DNA of 34,633 bases from an uncultured Bacteroidales bacterium (GTDB lineage Bacteria > Bacteroidota > Bacteroidia > Bacteroidales > WCHB1-69), in NCBI GenBank assembly GCA_947169105.1, contig CAMVOL010000024.1, positions 1-34,633 of the forward strand, given 5' to 3'. The notes beneath the pieces were generated by a model. That model did no database searches. It was not told where the DNA came from and saw only the letters and a list, made by a program, of their open reading frames with translations. This document shows positions 24,801-31,023 of this stretch, piece by piece (positions within the stretch are counted from its first letter, which is position 1; every line of letters begins with the position of its first letter). A program made the position numbers and the translations under genes.

Positions 24801-26946
24801 CGTCCAAGGAGATGGTGTAATTGGTACCCGTATTGGAGACGGAGGCGAACTCGTAATCATAGTCGGCGCCCGTACCCCATGCGGTGGCGTTGCTTCTGCT
24901 CCATGTGGCACCGTTGTCTGTTGAGATGATCACCATGAACTCGTCATCGGCGGCGGGTTCGCCTGTGCCGGGGGCATCATTACTGTTGTAGTCAGTGATG
25001 GCCAAATCGAAATTCAGTTCCACGGAAGTGGCACCCGTCAGGTCGATGTTCGGGGTCACCAACCAGTACCTGTTGCTGCCATCAATATTCATTTTGTAAT
25101 TATACGTACCCAAGCCATACGAAGTATAATACCAACCACTGGTAGTGGATGTAGGAAGAGTGCCGTCGAAAGCATCGGCAGCTTTTCCTGAATAACGGCT
25201 CCAGTCAGCCGGGAAAGTGGAGGTTTCGAAAGTCTCCACAAAGGGAATTCCGTAGGCTGTCTTGAAAGAAATGGAGGGGGCCCATTCGCTGTTTTCCTCG
25301 CCGCAGTTAGCTTTCACGCGGGCATAGTAGGTGGTATTGGGCGTGAGGCCGGTAATCAGTTTGAAGGTGTCGTCGGCCATCACGGAAATGGCATCGGATA
25401 AATCGGCTTCGGTGCCGTACTCCAACGTCCATGCGTTTTCCCCGCTGAGCGGTTTCCAGTTGAGGGTGGCGGTGCGGGCGGTGTTGCTTGCGCAGGCCAA
25501 ATTTGCCGGCTTCTTGCAGGCGGGAGCCAAATCCACCACTACATCGTCAATAAAGCAGCTAATAGTCCCGTATGCATCAGAGGTATTGTCATACCATTTG
25601 AAAGCCAGGCGCGCCCCGTCGGGAATATCGTAACCTGCCAAGATATACTCGTGGGAAGCAGGCGATGTATAGGAAGTGCTCTCAATCTCTTCAATGGCAT
25701 GGAAAGTGGCGGAAGTACTGCCAGTCATATAGCCCAAAGTGAGTTTTCCATAATCATCCCAATAAGATGAACAATACATACCTGTAACAAATGAAACTTG
25801 CATTGTACTAAGATTGTCTATCACGGGCAAAATAACATAGTTGGTACTGCCATAAGAACTTCCACCAGCATTTATCACCAAGCAGTTGTCGTCAGCCGTG
25901 GGGCTGTAGGAGCCGTTATAGACATGCGGGGCGTAGCCTGCGCTGCTGCCCGTATAGATGGTTTCCCAGCAGTCGGGCATCTCGCCGGCTGTATAATAAG
26001 CCGTAGCTTCGTAGTCGGTGAAGGGTTCGTTGAGATTGGTAACGGCTTCGCAGGGAGTTTTGAAGGTTCCCGGCAGCACTCTCGCTGCACTCATTCCGTC
26101 GCTGCCACAGTCGGCATACACGCGGGCTTTGTAAGTGGTTTTTTCTTGGAGGGTTTCAATGGTCTTGAACGTATCGTTTACGGCTACCGATTCCGCCCAT
26201 TCCCATTCCGTGTCATCCGCAGTGGTGTATTCCAATACCCAAGAGGTTTCGCTGCCGCCGCGGCTCCAGTTGAAGGTGGCGGAGGAGGCGGTGATGTTGG
26301 AAACGGCAAGGCTGCCCGGCTTCGCACAAGCGGAGGGAGTTCCCGCTGTGTAGGTGAACGTAACCTTGGGAAGGAACTGCTGACTTGATCCCGTAGCAGG
26401 AAGTGTGGCTGAAAAAGGAGAAGAAGAGTTGTACTTATATAACGCTGTATTAGCACTTTGAGCTACGCCGTTCCACTCTACGTATTTATAAGTTCCCGCA
26501 GTAGTCTGGGCAAAACCTATCAAAAGGTTCCCTCCTCCGTAGCTGAATTCATCAACGTTCACTTCCATTTGATTATCACTAATAGAGAGGCTGCCTGTAG
26601 AAACTACGGTTAAGCTCGTCCAATCTACAAAAGAAGTACTGGAGAAGACAGTATTGTCCACTTCCGCTAAATAGCAATTAAATTCTGCATTACCCCATGA
26701 AATGTTAGAATAATATGAGGTAGTGTAAAACACCATTTTGGTTATGGTACTGCCCGACATGGCTGCCAAATCTGAAGCGGGAATAATAAATTGCGTGAAG
26801 TTACCATAGTCACAATAACTTCCATAGAGGGGAATATAGCCATTAGAGCCTGTCCCGTCGTTCACGGTCAGGGGTTCCTGTCCGTACGATGCCAACGGCA
26901 GCAGGGCTGTCATCAGCATCAGCAAAAATAATCGTAGTTTTTTCAT
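18874..26946 (-). CDS. Giant T9SS-secreted Fn3 / choice-of-anchor repeat protein (adhesin-like)
   Basis: A 2690-residue surface protein. Signal peptide 1-23 (LFLLMLMTALLPLASYGQ). An N-terminal beta-sandwich-like region spans about 24-205. About 11 fibronectin type III modules begin near residues 206, 475, 752, 842, 1094, 1363, 1454, 1714, 1982, 2260 and 2523, each opening with a C-x-x-P signature. Between them are about 8 modules of roughly 170 residues like the choice-of-anchor J / MAM-like domains: six contain 'CW', most carry YSPTxNDxCxIM, and they end in FIDD or CIDDI strands. A T9SS sorting domain (FPNPTTGNVTV...GVYMVRI) lies at about 2610-2690. No protease or glycosidase motif was found. 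Role: cell-surface adhesion or matrix binding. Promoter at 27049, terminator at 18822-18854, so it is monocistronic. Confidence 0.9.
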   Translation of the reverse strand: MKKLRLFLLMLMTALLPLASYGQEPLTVNDGTGSNGYIPLYGSYCDYGNFTQFIIPASDLAAMSGSTITKMVFYTTSYYSNISWGNAEFNCYLAEVDNTVFSSTSFVDWTSLTVVSTGSLSISDNQMEVNVDEFSYGGGNLLIGFAQTTAGTYKYVEWNGVAQSANTALYKYNSSSPFSATLPATGSSQQFLPKVTFTYTAGTPSACAKPGSLAVSNITASSATFNWSRGGSETSWVLEYTTADDTEWEWAESVAVNDTFKTIETLQEKTTYKARVYADCGSDGMSAARVLPGTFKTPCEAVTNLNEPFTDYEATAYYTAGEMPDCWETIYTGSSAGYAPHVYNGSYSPTADDNCLVINAGGSSYGSTNYVILPVIDNLSTMQVSFVTGMYCSSYWDDYGKLTLGYMTGSTSATFHAIEEIESTSYTSPASHEYILAGYDIPDGARLAFKWYDNTSDAYGTISCFIDDVVVDLAPACKKPANLACASNTARTATLNWKPLSGENAWTLEYGTEADLSDAISVMADDTFKLITGLTPNTTYYARVKANCGEENSEWAPSISFKTAYGIPFVETFETSTFPADWSRYSGKAADAFDGTLPTSTTSGWYYTSYGLGTYNYKMNIDGSNRYWLVTPNIDLTGATSVELNFDLAITDYNSNDAPGTGEPAADDEFMVIISTDNGATWSRSNATAWGTGADYDYEFASVSNTGTNYTISLDEYLGGTVKIAFYGATGSDDADFDVHVDNIYVQVPPTCYKPTNVTKDDVQARSTVIGWTDNNPGDEPTGNWLLVVNDTILVPADENPFLLTGLTPETRYTVNVQALCSGNDSSDVSTSSVTFTTLVSCPKPTNLTVVDTTVTSTSATFTWRPGRDEDTWFVRYGTGNTSTDTLVYDTVVTLTGLTPATTYMVKVRSFCDVADTSAWATASPLTTECEPYVVTNNIPFTENFNTLTSGIPTCWDNNEGTITSSYYKWGYYSSGNTGACVYFSASSTTGTNMLKTPVMDLTQVTDPKLSFYYKKNGSYDFSVYVSTDGGETYTTPLAEGLATASSWTQKTIALENLDSYDQVVIVFKGTGSYSYYSSYYYYLDDVEVGGIPTCNKPIAVLVPDSSLTANSAIVHWVDTNATAPESYTVSYTDGENTYTVTSQDTTVTLPNLAANTDYTVKVMSNCGTDGESAWTEEVSFSTPCELASAEGYAENFSGHSSVSTSASDANGILPDCWDYIYTGTSTGYQPHLYISSYYSPTANDTCVIMTAGYSSYGAENFAVLPGFESLAGKQMVFATAMENASYGILTVGYVTSLTADAFTPMVTVPSNYYNGDNRYATHVVSLDTVPANARVAFRWAHDGSSYYYCCIDDIKIEDIPDCLPPTTVSVDTVTARTATLSWDNRNEEIPEGWTVECTYNDTVTLTATCDTTFITLVNLVPETRYTVKVKANCSEISESAWSTPVNFTTTVTCFEPTNLTYSDVTDNSVILDWTTGRDGEEEWILVLNNEEILVNSHPLTIDTLRENTRYTVTVHALCTATDTSNASNTKTFTTACTPVSCEGYAENFNTGYAPTTSAISTTDNMPACWNYLVTNATGNYSRPHIYKGSSYSPTANDTCIIMPSNTTIGASYAVMLPLTDLNRKQIRFATAMSDAAGIFSLGYMTDIEDATTFTLIETVPTNLHNDATNRYAEHTLELVNIPDGARLAFKWDFNCSSTAKYACIDDIAIIDAPNCMKPTDLTVTNISAHEATFSWRENNTPDPENGWMLRISDGTTDVDTLVETTNFTFDQLASNTDYTVTVLTLCNVNDTSLWSVPATFSTPCEPLAANGYVENFNSYTGVSTSINDADGYLPACWDYIYAGSSAGYKPHMYKGTYYSPTSNDNCIIMTAGSSTYGNANYAIMPEMDTLTGKWMKFATAMDNANIGNLTVGYVTGLDASTFVMLDTIPNNNYNNTDTRYVLHEVFVNTVPAGARIAFKWAATTSYYYCCIDDIKIEDIPDCITPIYVRVPEDSITGTTAKVYWTDRNTDAPASWTIMVNDSTVVANTNPFTLTDLTPSTLYTVKVRTNCNATDISDWSDEVTFYTACGIRSAEGYSEDFSGYTASSYTSTSTGILPRCWDYIYTGDSYYSSYRPHIYNSSSYSPTANDNCVIMTAGIEYYYDYYYDYDYEYDYGLNNYVVLPELDGLNGKQIVFATAMSSATNGTLTVGYVTSLAASAFTAIETVPNNYYSGSNRYETHEVNVSSVPAGSRIAFRWTGTSDNYYYCTIDDIVIEDIPTCLKPLDVTVIDSLTTTNSITVQWTDQNETAPVNGWTILLNGTTEVAAPTNPFTIPNLNASTGYTIQVKANCTDEDESDWSRAITASTACGIIVVTDENEFSEDFNTLTSGIPACWNNDEGTTTNNDYKWSYNSDGHTGACVSFESYYNSNGNTNVLKTPVLDLTQMTAVPQLSFKYKYPGYTYSSTVVGNFSVFVSTDGGNTYTTAVLSEGHVDSWMDTTISLENLAAYDQVVIVFKGTSDNGYGDDYIYLDDVVVGAGRIPCAAPDSVTIDSNYVVRWTGDAPGGYNVIVVVGNDTVVRAYSSTHLYTITSGLNDGDHAIVYVQSICAADDLSDWSTGVPFVYGTDTIGVDNYRISANIFPNPTTGNVTVESNAIGADLNVYDMFGKLMIATKVTDVRTELNLSGFAPGVYMVRIANSTAVTTVKVVKK
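20481..20530. repeat. In-frame ATAATC microsatellite inside the giant adhesin
   Basis: A run of CATAAT/ATAATC/CTCATA units encodes an Asp/Tyr/Glu stretch (YYYDYYYDYDYEYDYG) in the seventh anchor-like module, just before LNNYVVLPELDG. Sister modules have only a short turn here. Units are 3- or 6-base, so slippage would change length without breaking the frame. Confidence 0.85.
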
Positions 26947-27048
26947 AATAAAAAGGTTTTAGTGAATAATATACTATTTGTCTGTCTTTTTGGTTTTCAA
27001 CACATTAATGTTCAAAATTCCCCAAATAAAATTTGGGAGAATGGGCGA

Positions 27049-27056
27049 CAAAGATA
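27049..27056 (-). promoter_or_regulatory. -7 element of the giant adhesin gene (TATCTTTG)
   Basis: Minus-strand TATCTTTG matches TAnnTTTG, about 100 bases upstream of the ATG at 26946. This is a longer leader than the other genes here appear to have. Confidence 0.6.
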
Positions 27057-27150
27057 CAACAATAATTGGATTGTGGCGGCGGGGAAAAAAATTTTTTACG
27101 GGGGAAGGTTCCGCCAGCTGGCAGCGGGCGGAATGGTGAGGCGGCACGCA

Positions 27151-27197
27151 GGTGTCAGGTGTCAGGTGTCAGGTGATAAGTAATAAGTAATAAGTAG
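27151..27197. repeat. GGTGTCA and TAATAAG 7-bp tandem repeats
   Basis: Three copies of GGTGTCA (27151-27171) run directly into about three copies of TAATAAG. On the minus strand this reads TTATTACTTATTACTTATCACCTGACACCTG, here quoted only as its repeated words TTACTTA and ACCTGAC. It is the same vocabulary as the tracts at 1-40 and 30890-30953. Confidence 0.85.
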
Positions 27198-27240
27198 AGG
27201 GGGGTGCGGGGGCAACCTCATACCTTCTACCTCATACCTT

Positions 27241-27298
27241 GCACTTTGAGCCGCAAGGCCTTGCGGCTCTACTTCATAACTTTATAAACTTGCAACCC
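27241..27298 (-). repeat. Composite palindrome element, copy 1 (3' of nrdJ)
   Basis: Read on the minus strand from the nrdJ stop: a degenerate GTTTATAAA/GTTATGAAG pair, TAG, a perfect 22-bp palindrome at 27248-27269 (arm GAGCCGCAAGG and its complement), then AAAGTGCAAGGTATG. The order and sequence match copy 2 at 30802-30875, which lies just 3' of yraN in the same orientation to its gene. There is no T-run after the hairpin. Confidence 0.85.
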
Positions 27299-30010
27299 CT
27301 ACGAGCCGCACTTGGAGTAGCCGCAGTTGGAGCAGCAGAGACAGCCCTCCTTGTACTCCATCGTGTTCTCCTGTCCGCACTTGGGGCAGACCACGCCTTT
27401 GGCCTTGGTGCCGTCCTTGATGAATTTCTTGAGGGCACGGATCACACCGTTCTTCCATGAGTTGATGGTCTCCTCCTTGAAGTTGAGACCGCCGATGATG
27501 TCGCACACGTTCTCGATGGGGAGCCCGTGGCGGAGCATGGCGGAAATCATCTTGGCATAGTTCCAGAATTCGGGGTTGAAGCAGCGGTTGAGGCCGCTGA
27601 TGGTGACCGGGAATCCGTCGCAATCCTTGTACTGGAAGTCGTACGATTTGGTGCCGTCCTGATGGCGGTTCTTGATGATGACACCTTGGGTCACGCTCTT
27701 GGGCATCGGCATACGCTCCTCATCACTCTTGCCGGTGAAGATTTCGTACGGGGTGCCGTCCTCGCGGAGTCCGACGAGAGCCACCCACGCCTCATTGTTG
27801 TTGCGGAAGCGGATGACATCGGCTTTCAACTCGCGCGGACGTTTCAGGTTCTGCACCGGTTTCTCCTCCTCTTTCGGTTTTTCGCTGATGCCGACGAGGA
27901 CGCCATCGCGGGAGCCGTCGCGATAGACGGTCATGCCCTTGCAACCGCACTCCCAAGCCCGCTGGTAGAGTTGGCCCACCGTCTCTTCGGTGGTGTCTTT
28001 CGGCAGGTTGATGGTGACAGAGATGGAGTGATCGACCCACTTCTGGATCATGCCCTGCATCTCCACCTTCTTGATGTAGTCGGTGTCGTTGGCCATCGCC
28101 TTGTAGTAGGGTGATTTGGCCACGATTTCATTGATTTCCGCCTCCGACATGTTGCTGAAGGTGGTGGTATCGTAGCCGTTGACCTCAGCCCATTTGAGGA
28201 ATTTCTGGTGGAAGACGAAGAACTCCTCGAACTGGTCGCCGTTTACGTCGCGGACGATGGTGCGGTCAGACTTGATGTCGTTGGGGTTGACTTTTCTTCT
28301 GCGCTTATAGACCACGTTGAAGGCGGGTTCGATGCCTGAGGTGGTCTGGGTGCAGATGCTCACGCTGCCGGTGGGGGCGATGGTGAGCAGGGCGATGTTG
28401 CGGCGGCCGTAGCGGGTCATACGGTCGTACAGTTTCTCATCGGCTTTCTTGATACGCTGGATGAACGGGTTGCGGGCTTCCTTGACGCTGCTATAGACGG
28501 GGAAGGCGCCGCGTTCTTTCGCCATGGTGACGGAAGAGCCGTAGGCGGCCAGGCAAAGCTGCTTGTGGATTTCGGTGGAGAAGGCGTTGCTCTCGTCGGT
28601 GCCGTAGCGGATACCGAGGGCGGCGAGCATGTCGCCTTCGGCGGTGATGCCGAGGCCGGTACGGCGGCCCTTCAGCGACTGTGACCGGATCTTCTGCCAA
28701 AGGTCGCGTTCCACCCGTTTGAGTTCCTCCGGCTCCGGGTCGCTTTCGATCTTGTTGAGAATCTGATCCACCTTTTCCAATTCGAGGTCGATGATGTCGT
28801 CCATCAGGCGCTGGGCGCTGGCGACGTGCTGTTTGAACAACGGCATATTAAAGGTTGCTTTGTCCGTGAATGGGTTATCAACGTAGCTGTACAGGTTAAT
28901 GGCTATCAGACGGCAGCTGTCGTACGGACAAAGCGGAATTTCGCCGCAGGGGTTGGTGGACACGGTGAGGAAGCCGTCGTCGGCATAACAGTCGGGAACG
29001 GCTTCGCGGTGGATGGTGTCCCAGAAGAGGACGCCGGGTTCGGCCGACTTCCATGCGTTATAGACGATTTTGGTCCACAGTTTGCCTGCGTCGATTTGTT
29101 GAACAACTTTAGGATTCTTTGAATTAATCGGGTATTGCTGGGTATAGGGCGTGCCGTTCTTGACACACTCCATGAACTCGTCGTCGATCTTGACGGAGAC
29201 GTTGGCGCCGGTGATTTTCCCTTCGGTCATCTTGGCGTCGATGAACTTCTCGGCGTCGGGGTGTTTGATGGAGACGGTGAGCATGAGGGCGCCGCGGCGG
29301 CCGTCTTGGGCCACTTCGCGGGTGGAGTTGGAGTAGCGTTCCATGAAGGGCACGAGGCCGGTGGAGGTGAGGGCGCAATTCTGCACGCCGCTGCCGGCGG
29401 GACGGATGGCGGACAGGTCGTGGCCGACGCCGCCGCGCCGTTTCATCAGCTGCACCTGCTCCTCGTCCATCTGCATGATGCCGCCGTAGGAGTCGGCGTT
29501 GTCACCGTTGCCGATGACGAAGCAGTTGGAGAGGGAGACCACCTGATAGCGGTTGCCGATGCCGGCCATCGGGCTTCCCTGCGGGATGATGTACTTGAAG
29601 TCGCGGAGGAGTTCAAAAATTTGGTCCTCACTCATCGGGTTGGGGTAGTGCCGTTCGATGCGGGCGAACTCGCGGGCGAGGCGGCGGTGCATATCGTCAG
29701 GGGTACGTTCCACCAGCTTGCCTTCTTTGTTCTTGAGGGCGTACTTGTCGATCCACACGCTGGCGGCCAGCTCGTCACCGTGGAAGTAGGCGGTGACATC
29801 CGGAAAAATTTCCTTTTTTTCGTACGTCTGTGCATTCTCGTCCATCTCCGGTATGTCGGACCCGAATTGAAAAACGGGTGTAGAAACTTGTTCGTTTTCT
29901 GTCATATTTTCCATTTGTTGATTTCTTGCCGCCAACAGGGAGGATTCGGCATTTTTCTGTTCCATCTCTGTCAGTGGTTCGTTTTCAAAAAGGGTGTACT
30001 CATTTTTCAT
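27299..30010 (-). CDS. nrdJ: Adenosylcobalamin-dependent (class II) ribonucleotide reductase
   Basis: A 903-residue enzyme that reduces ribonucleotides to deoxyribonucleotides using a B12-derived thiyl radical. Visible features: SLSNCFVIG with redox Cys163; RRGGVGHDLSAIRP; STNPCGEIPL giving Asn353, the thiyl Cys355 and Glu357; Cys366 in PYDSC as the likely redox partner; and the phosphate-binding APTGSVS. The C-terminus has a zinc-ribbon-like cluster CPKCGQEN...CLCCSNCGYSKCG that recycles the active-site disulfide. Length and the absence of an NrdB partner fit the vitamin B12-dependent family. No signal peptide. It is monocistronic, with its own -7 element at 30101, divergent from yraN. I saw no NrdR box or cobalamin riboswitch upstream. 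Confidence 0.95.
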   Translation of the reverse strand: MKNEYTLFENEPLTEMEQKNAESSLLAARNQQMENMTENEQVSTPVFQFGSDIPEMDENAQTYEKKEIFPDVTAYFHGDELAASVWIDKYALKNKEGKLVERTPDDMHRRLAREFARIERHYPNPMSEDQIFELLRDFKYIIPQGSPMAGIGNRYQVVSLSNCFVIGNGDNADSYGGIMQMDEEQVQLMKRRGGVGHDLSAIRPAGSGVQNCALTSTGLVPFMERYSNSTREVAQDGRRGALMLTVSIKHPDAEKFIDAKMTEGKITGANVSVKIDDEFMECVKNGTPYTQQYPINSKNPKVVQQIDAGKLWTKIVYNAWKSAEPGVLFWDTIHREAVPDCYADDGFLTVSTNPCGEIPLCPYDSCRLIAINLYSYVDNPFTDKATFNMPLFKQHVASAQRLMDDIIDLELEKVDQILNKIESDPEPEELKRVERDLWQKIRSQSLKGRRTGLGITAEGDMLAALGIRYGTDESNAFSTEIHKQLCLAAYGSSVTMAKERGAFPVYSSVKEARNPFIQRIKKADEKLYDRMTRYGRRNIALLTIAPTGSVSICTQTTSGIEPAFNVVYKRRRKVNPNDIKSDRTIVRDVNGDQFEEFFVFHQKFLKWAEVNGYDTTTFSNMSEAEINEIVAKSPYYKAMANDTDYIKKVEMQGMIQKWVDHSISVTINLPKDTTEETVGQLYQRAWECGCKGMTVYRDGSRDGVLVGISEKPKEEEKPVQNLKRPRELKADVIRFRNNNEAWVALVGLREDGTPYEIFTGKSDEERMPMPKSVTQGVIIKNRHQDGTKSYDFQYKDCDGFPVTISGLNRCFNPEFWNYAKMISAMLRHGLPIENVCDIIGGLNFKEETINSWKNGVIRALKKFIKDGTKAKGVVCPKCGQENTMEYKEGCLCCSNCGYSKCGS

Positions 30011-30100
30011 ACAAGTCGCATTTAACGTTGAATAAGCAGACGTTTTTATTGGCTGATTATTAGGTGTTTATAAAATAATTCTTGGGCTTTGAAAGCGATG

Positions 30101-30108
30101 ACAAAAGT
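30101..30108 (-). promoter_or_regulatory. -7 element of nrdJ (TACTTTTG) with -33-like ATTG
   Basis: Minus-strand TACTTTTG matches TAnnTTTG. An ATTG (plus-strand CAAT near 30129-30132) lies about 20 bases upstream, close to the TTTG expected at -33, making this the most complete promoter in the window. The leader to the ATG at 30010 is about 85 nt. Confidence 0.62.
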
Positions 30109-30400
30109 ATTTTTTTTGCCCCGATTTTCAATGAGAAATTTGCAGTTATTTTCAACAATTTTTCGTTGAAATTTTTATAAACTGACTTATAGCGATTTAC
30201 AATTTTCCCAGAAAAAAATTACACAAAAGGGGAAGTTATTAACATTTTTTGGCATAAAAATTACAGTTACGGTCAAAGGACAAATTTCACGTTCCCGCCT
30301 TTTTTATTTTAAGGTATATAGTTTTTATTGTAAATCAGTTTGTAATTCGATAATCTTAAAATTATCTTTTAAAATCCCATTCGATTTCCCGAATTTGTCG

Positions 30401-30408
30401 TACTTTTG
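30401..30408 (+). promoter_or_regulatory. -7 element of yraN (TACTTTTG)
   Basis: TACTTTTG followed by CGGG matches the Bacteroidota -7 consensus and lies 26 bases before the ATG at 30434. It excludes the upstream in-frame TTG (30395) as the start. Confidence 0.6.
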
Positions 30409-30433
30409 CGGGCTAAAATCTAAAAATTTAAGA

Positions 30434-30796
30434 ATGACTGACAAAAAAGAAATCGGTAATGAGGGCGAAATGCTCGCCCGCGACTACCTGTTGCAGCAAG
30501 GCTATGCCATTTTGGAGTGCAACTGGCAATACGGACATCTGGAAATTGACATCATCGCAATGAAGGAGGACATCTTGGCATTTGTGGAGGTGAAGACCCG
30601 TTCAAGTGCGGCGGTCAGCGAGCCACAGATGGCGGTAAACCAGCAGAAACAGAAGAACATCATTCGGGCGGCCAACGCCTATATCCTGAAGAACGGCTTC
30701 AGCTGCGAGGCTCGCTTCGACATCATCACGGTCATCAAGAACGAAAAGGGAACGCAGATAGAGCATCTGCCCGACGCCTACGGCCCACGGTGGTGA
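30434..30796 (+). CDS. yraN: YraN/UPF0102 family nuclease-like protein
   Basis: A 120-residue soluble protein starting MTDKKEIGNEGE, the normal family length. Hallmarks: GNEGEMLARDYLLQQGYAIL at the N-terminus, then HLEIDIIA and FVEVKTR, the D...ExK core of the PD-(D/E)xK nuclease-like fold, and QQKQKNIIRAANAYI on the following helix. The biochemical role is not settled; a Holliday-junction-resolvase-like or other nucleic-acid function has been suggested for the family. Its promoter lies just upstream and it is divergent from nrdJ. The stop is followed within 6 bases by a 9-bp tandem repeat and a GC-rich palindrome. Confidence 0.92.
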   Translation: MTDKKEIGNEGEMLARDYLLQQGYAILECNWQYGHLEIDIIAMKEDILAFVEVKTRSSAAVSEPQMAVNQQKQKNIIRAANAYILKNGFSCEARFDIITVIKNEKGTQIEHLPDAYGPRW

Positions 30797-30801
30797 GGGG
30801 A

Positions 30802-30875
30802 GTTCATCAAGTTTATCAAGTTCATCAAGTTATAAGGTAGAGCCGCACGGTCGTGCGGCTCAAAGGTGCAAGGTC
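30802..30875 (+). repeat. Composite palindrome element, copy 2 (3' of yraN)
   Basis: Three 9-bp units (GTTCATCAA, GTTTATCAA, GTTCATCAA; 30802-30828), then GTTATAAGGTAG, a palindrome at 30840-30861 with perfect 10-bp arms (GAGCCGCACG) around GT, then AAAGGTGCAAGGTCG. It corresponds block for block with the copy at 27241-27298 in inverse orientation. The hairpin is strong but lacks a T-run. Confidence 0.85.
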
Positions 30876-30889
30876 GCTTTCGCACAACC

Positions 30890-30953
30890 CCTCTTCATAC
30901 CTCCTACCTATTACCTATCACCTGACCCCTGTCACCTGACCCCTATCACCTAA
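30890..30953. repeat. ACCTATTACC/CACCTGACCCC pyrimidine-rich repeat tract
   Basis: CCTCTTCATACCTCC followed by degenerate ACCTATTACCTATC and CACCTGACCCCT units. It is nearly the same as the first bases of the window and resembles the minus strand of 27151-27240, completing the composite element after the palindrome. Confidence 0.8.
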
Positions 30954-30990
30954 AACAAAGCAGGGCCGCCATTCCCGACAGCCCCACCTT

Positions 30991-31022
30991 TCAGTTTTCA
31001 ATTTACCGTTTTCAGTTTTCCG
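30991..31022. repeat. CAATTTTCCGTTTT-family repeat at a stop codon
   Basis: TCAGTTTTCAATTTACCGTT plus TTCAGTTTTCCGTT, variants of the 14-bp unit at 14907-14970. The array runs into the TAA (31024-31026) of the FISUMP protein, so it begins at the 3' end of that gene, in the same orientation relative to the gene as the ketosynthase copy. Confidence 0.8.
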
Positions 31023-31023
31023 T

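Larger units (their letters stand above)
26947..27298. other. Intergenic region between nrdJ and the giant adhesin
   Basis: A 352-base gap without a credible gene. From left to right it holds the leader and -7 element of the adhesin gene, a GC-rich stretch (27068-27150), 7-bp tandem repeats, a pyrimidine-rich ACCTCATACC tract and a perfect palindrome beside the nrdJ stop. Confidence 0.7.
30011..30433. other. Divergent AT-rich intergenic region between nrdJ and yraN
   Basis: A 423-base gap with no credible gene. It holds a promoter element for each direction (30101-30108 minus, 30401-30408 plus) and, between them, very AT-rich DNA with short T- and A-runs. I found no RNA gene, riboswitch or extended palindrome in it. 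Confidence 0.65.

Noticed and set aside
27248..27269. Palindrome as the intrinsic terminator of nrdJ
   Set aside because: The hairpin is strong but no T-run follows it on the minus strand (AAAGTGCAAGG follows), so it is listed as a repeat, not a terminator.
29135..30025. 296-codon plus-strand open frame opposite nrdJ
   Set aside because: Shadow of the N-terminal half of a well-conserved reductase; no initiation context or domain.
30011..30433. Cobalamin riboswitch or small RNA upstream of nrdJ
   Set aside because: No conserved box or stable multi-stem GC content is visible in the AT-rich region; only promoter elements can be supported.
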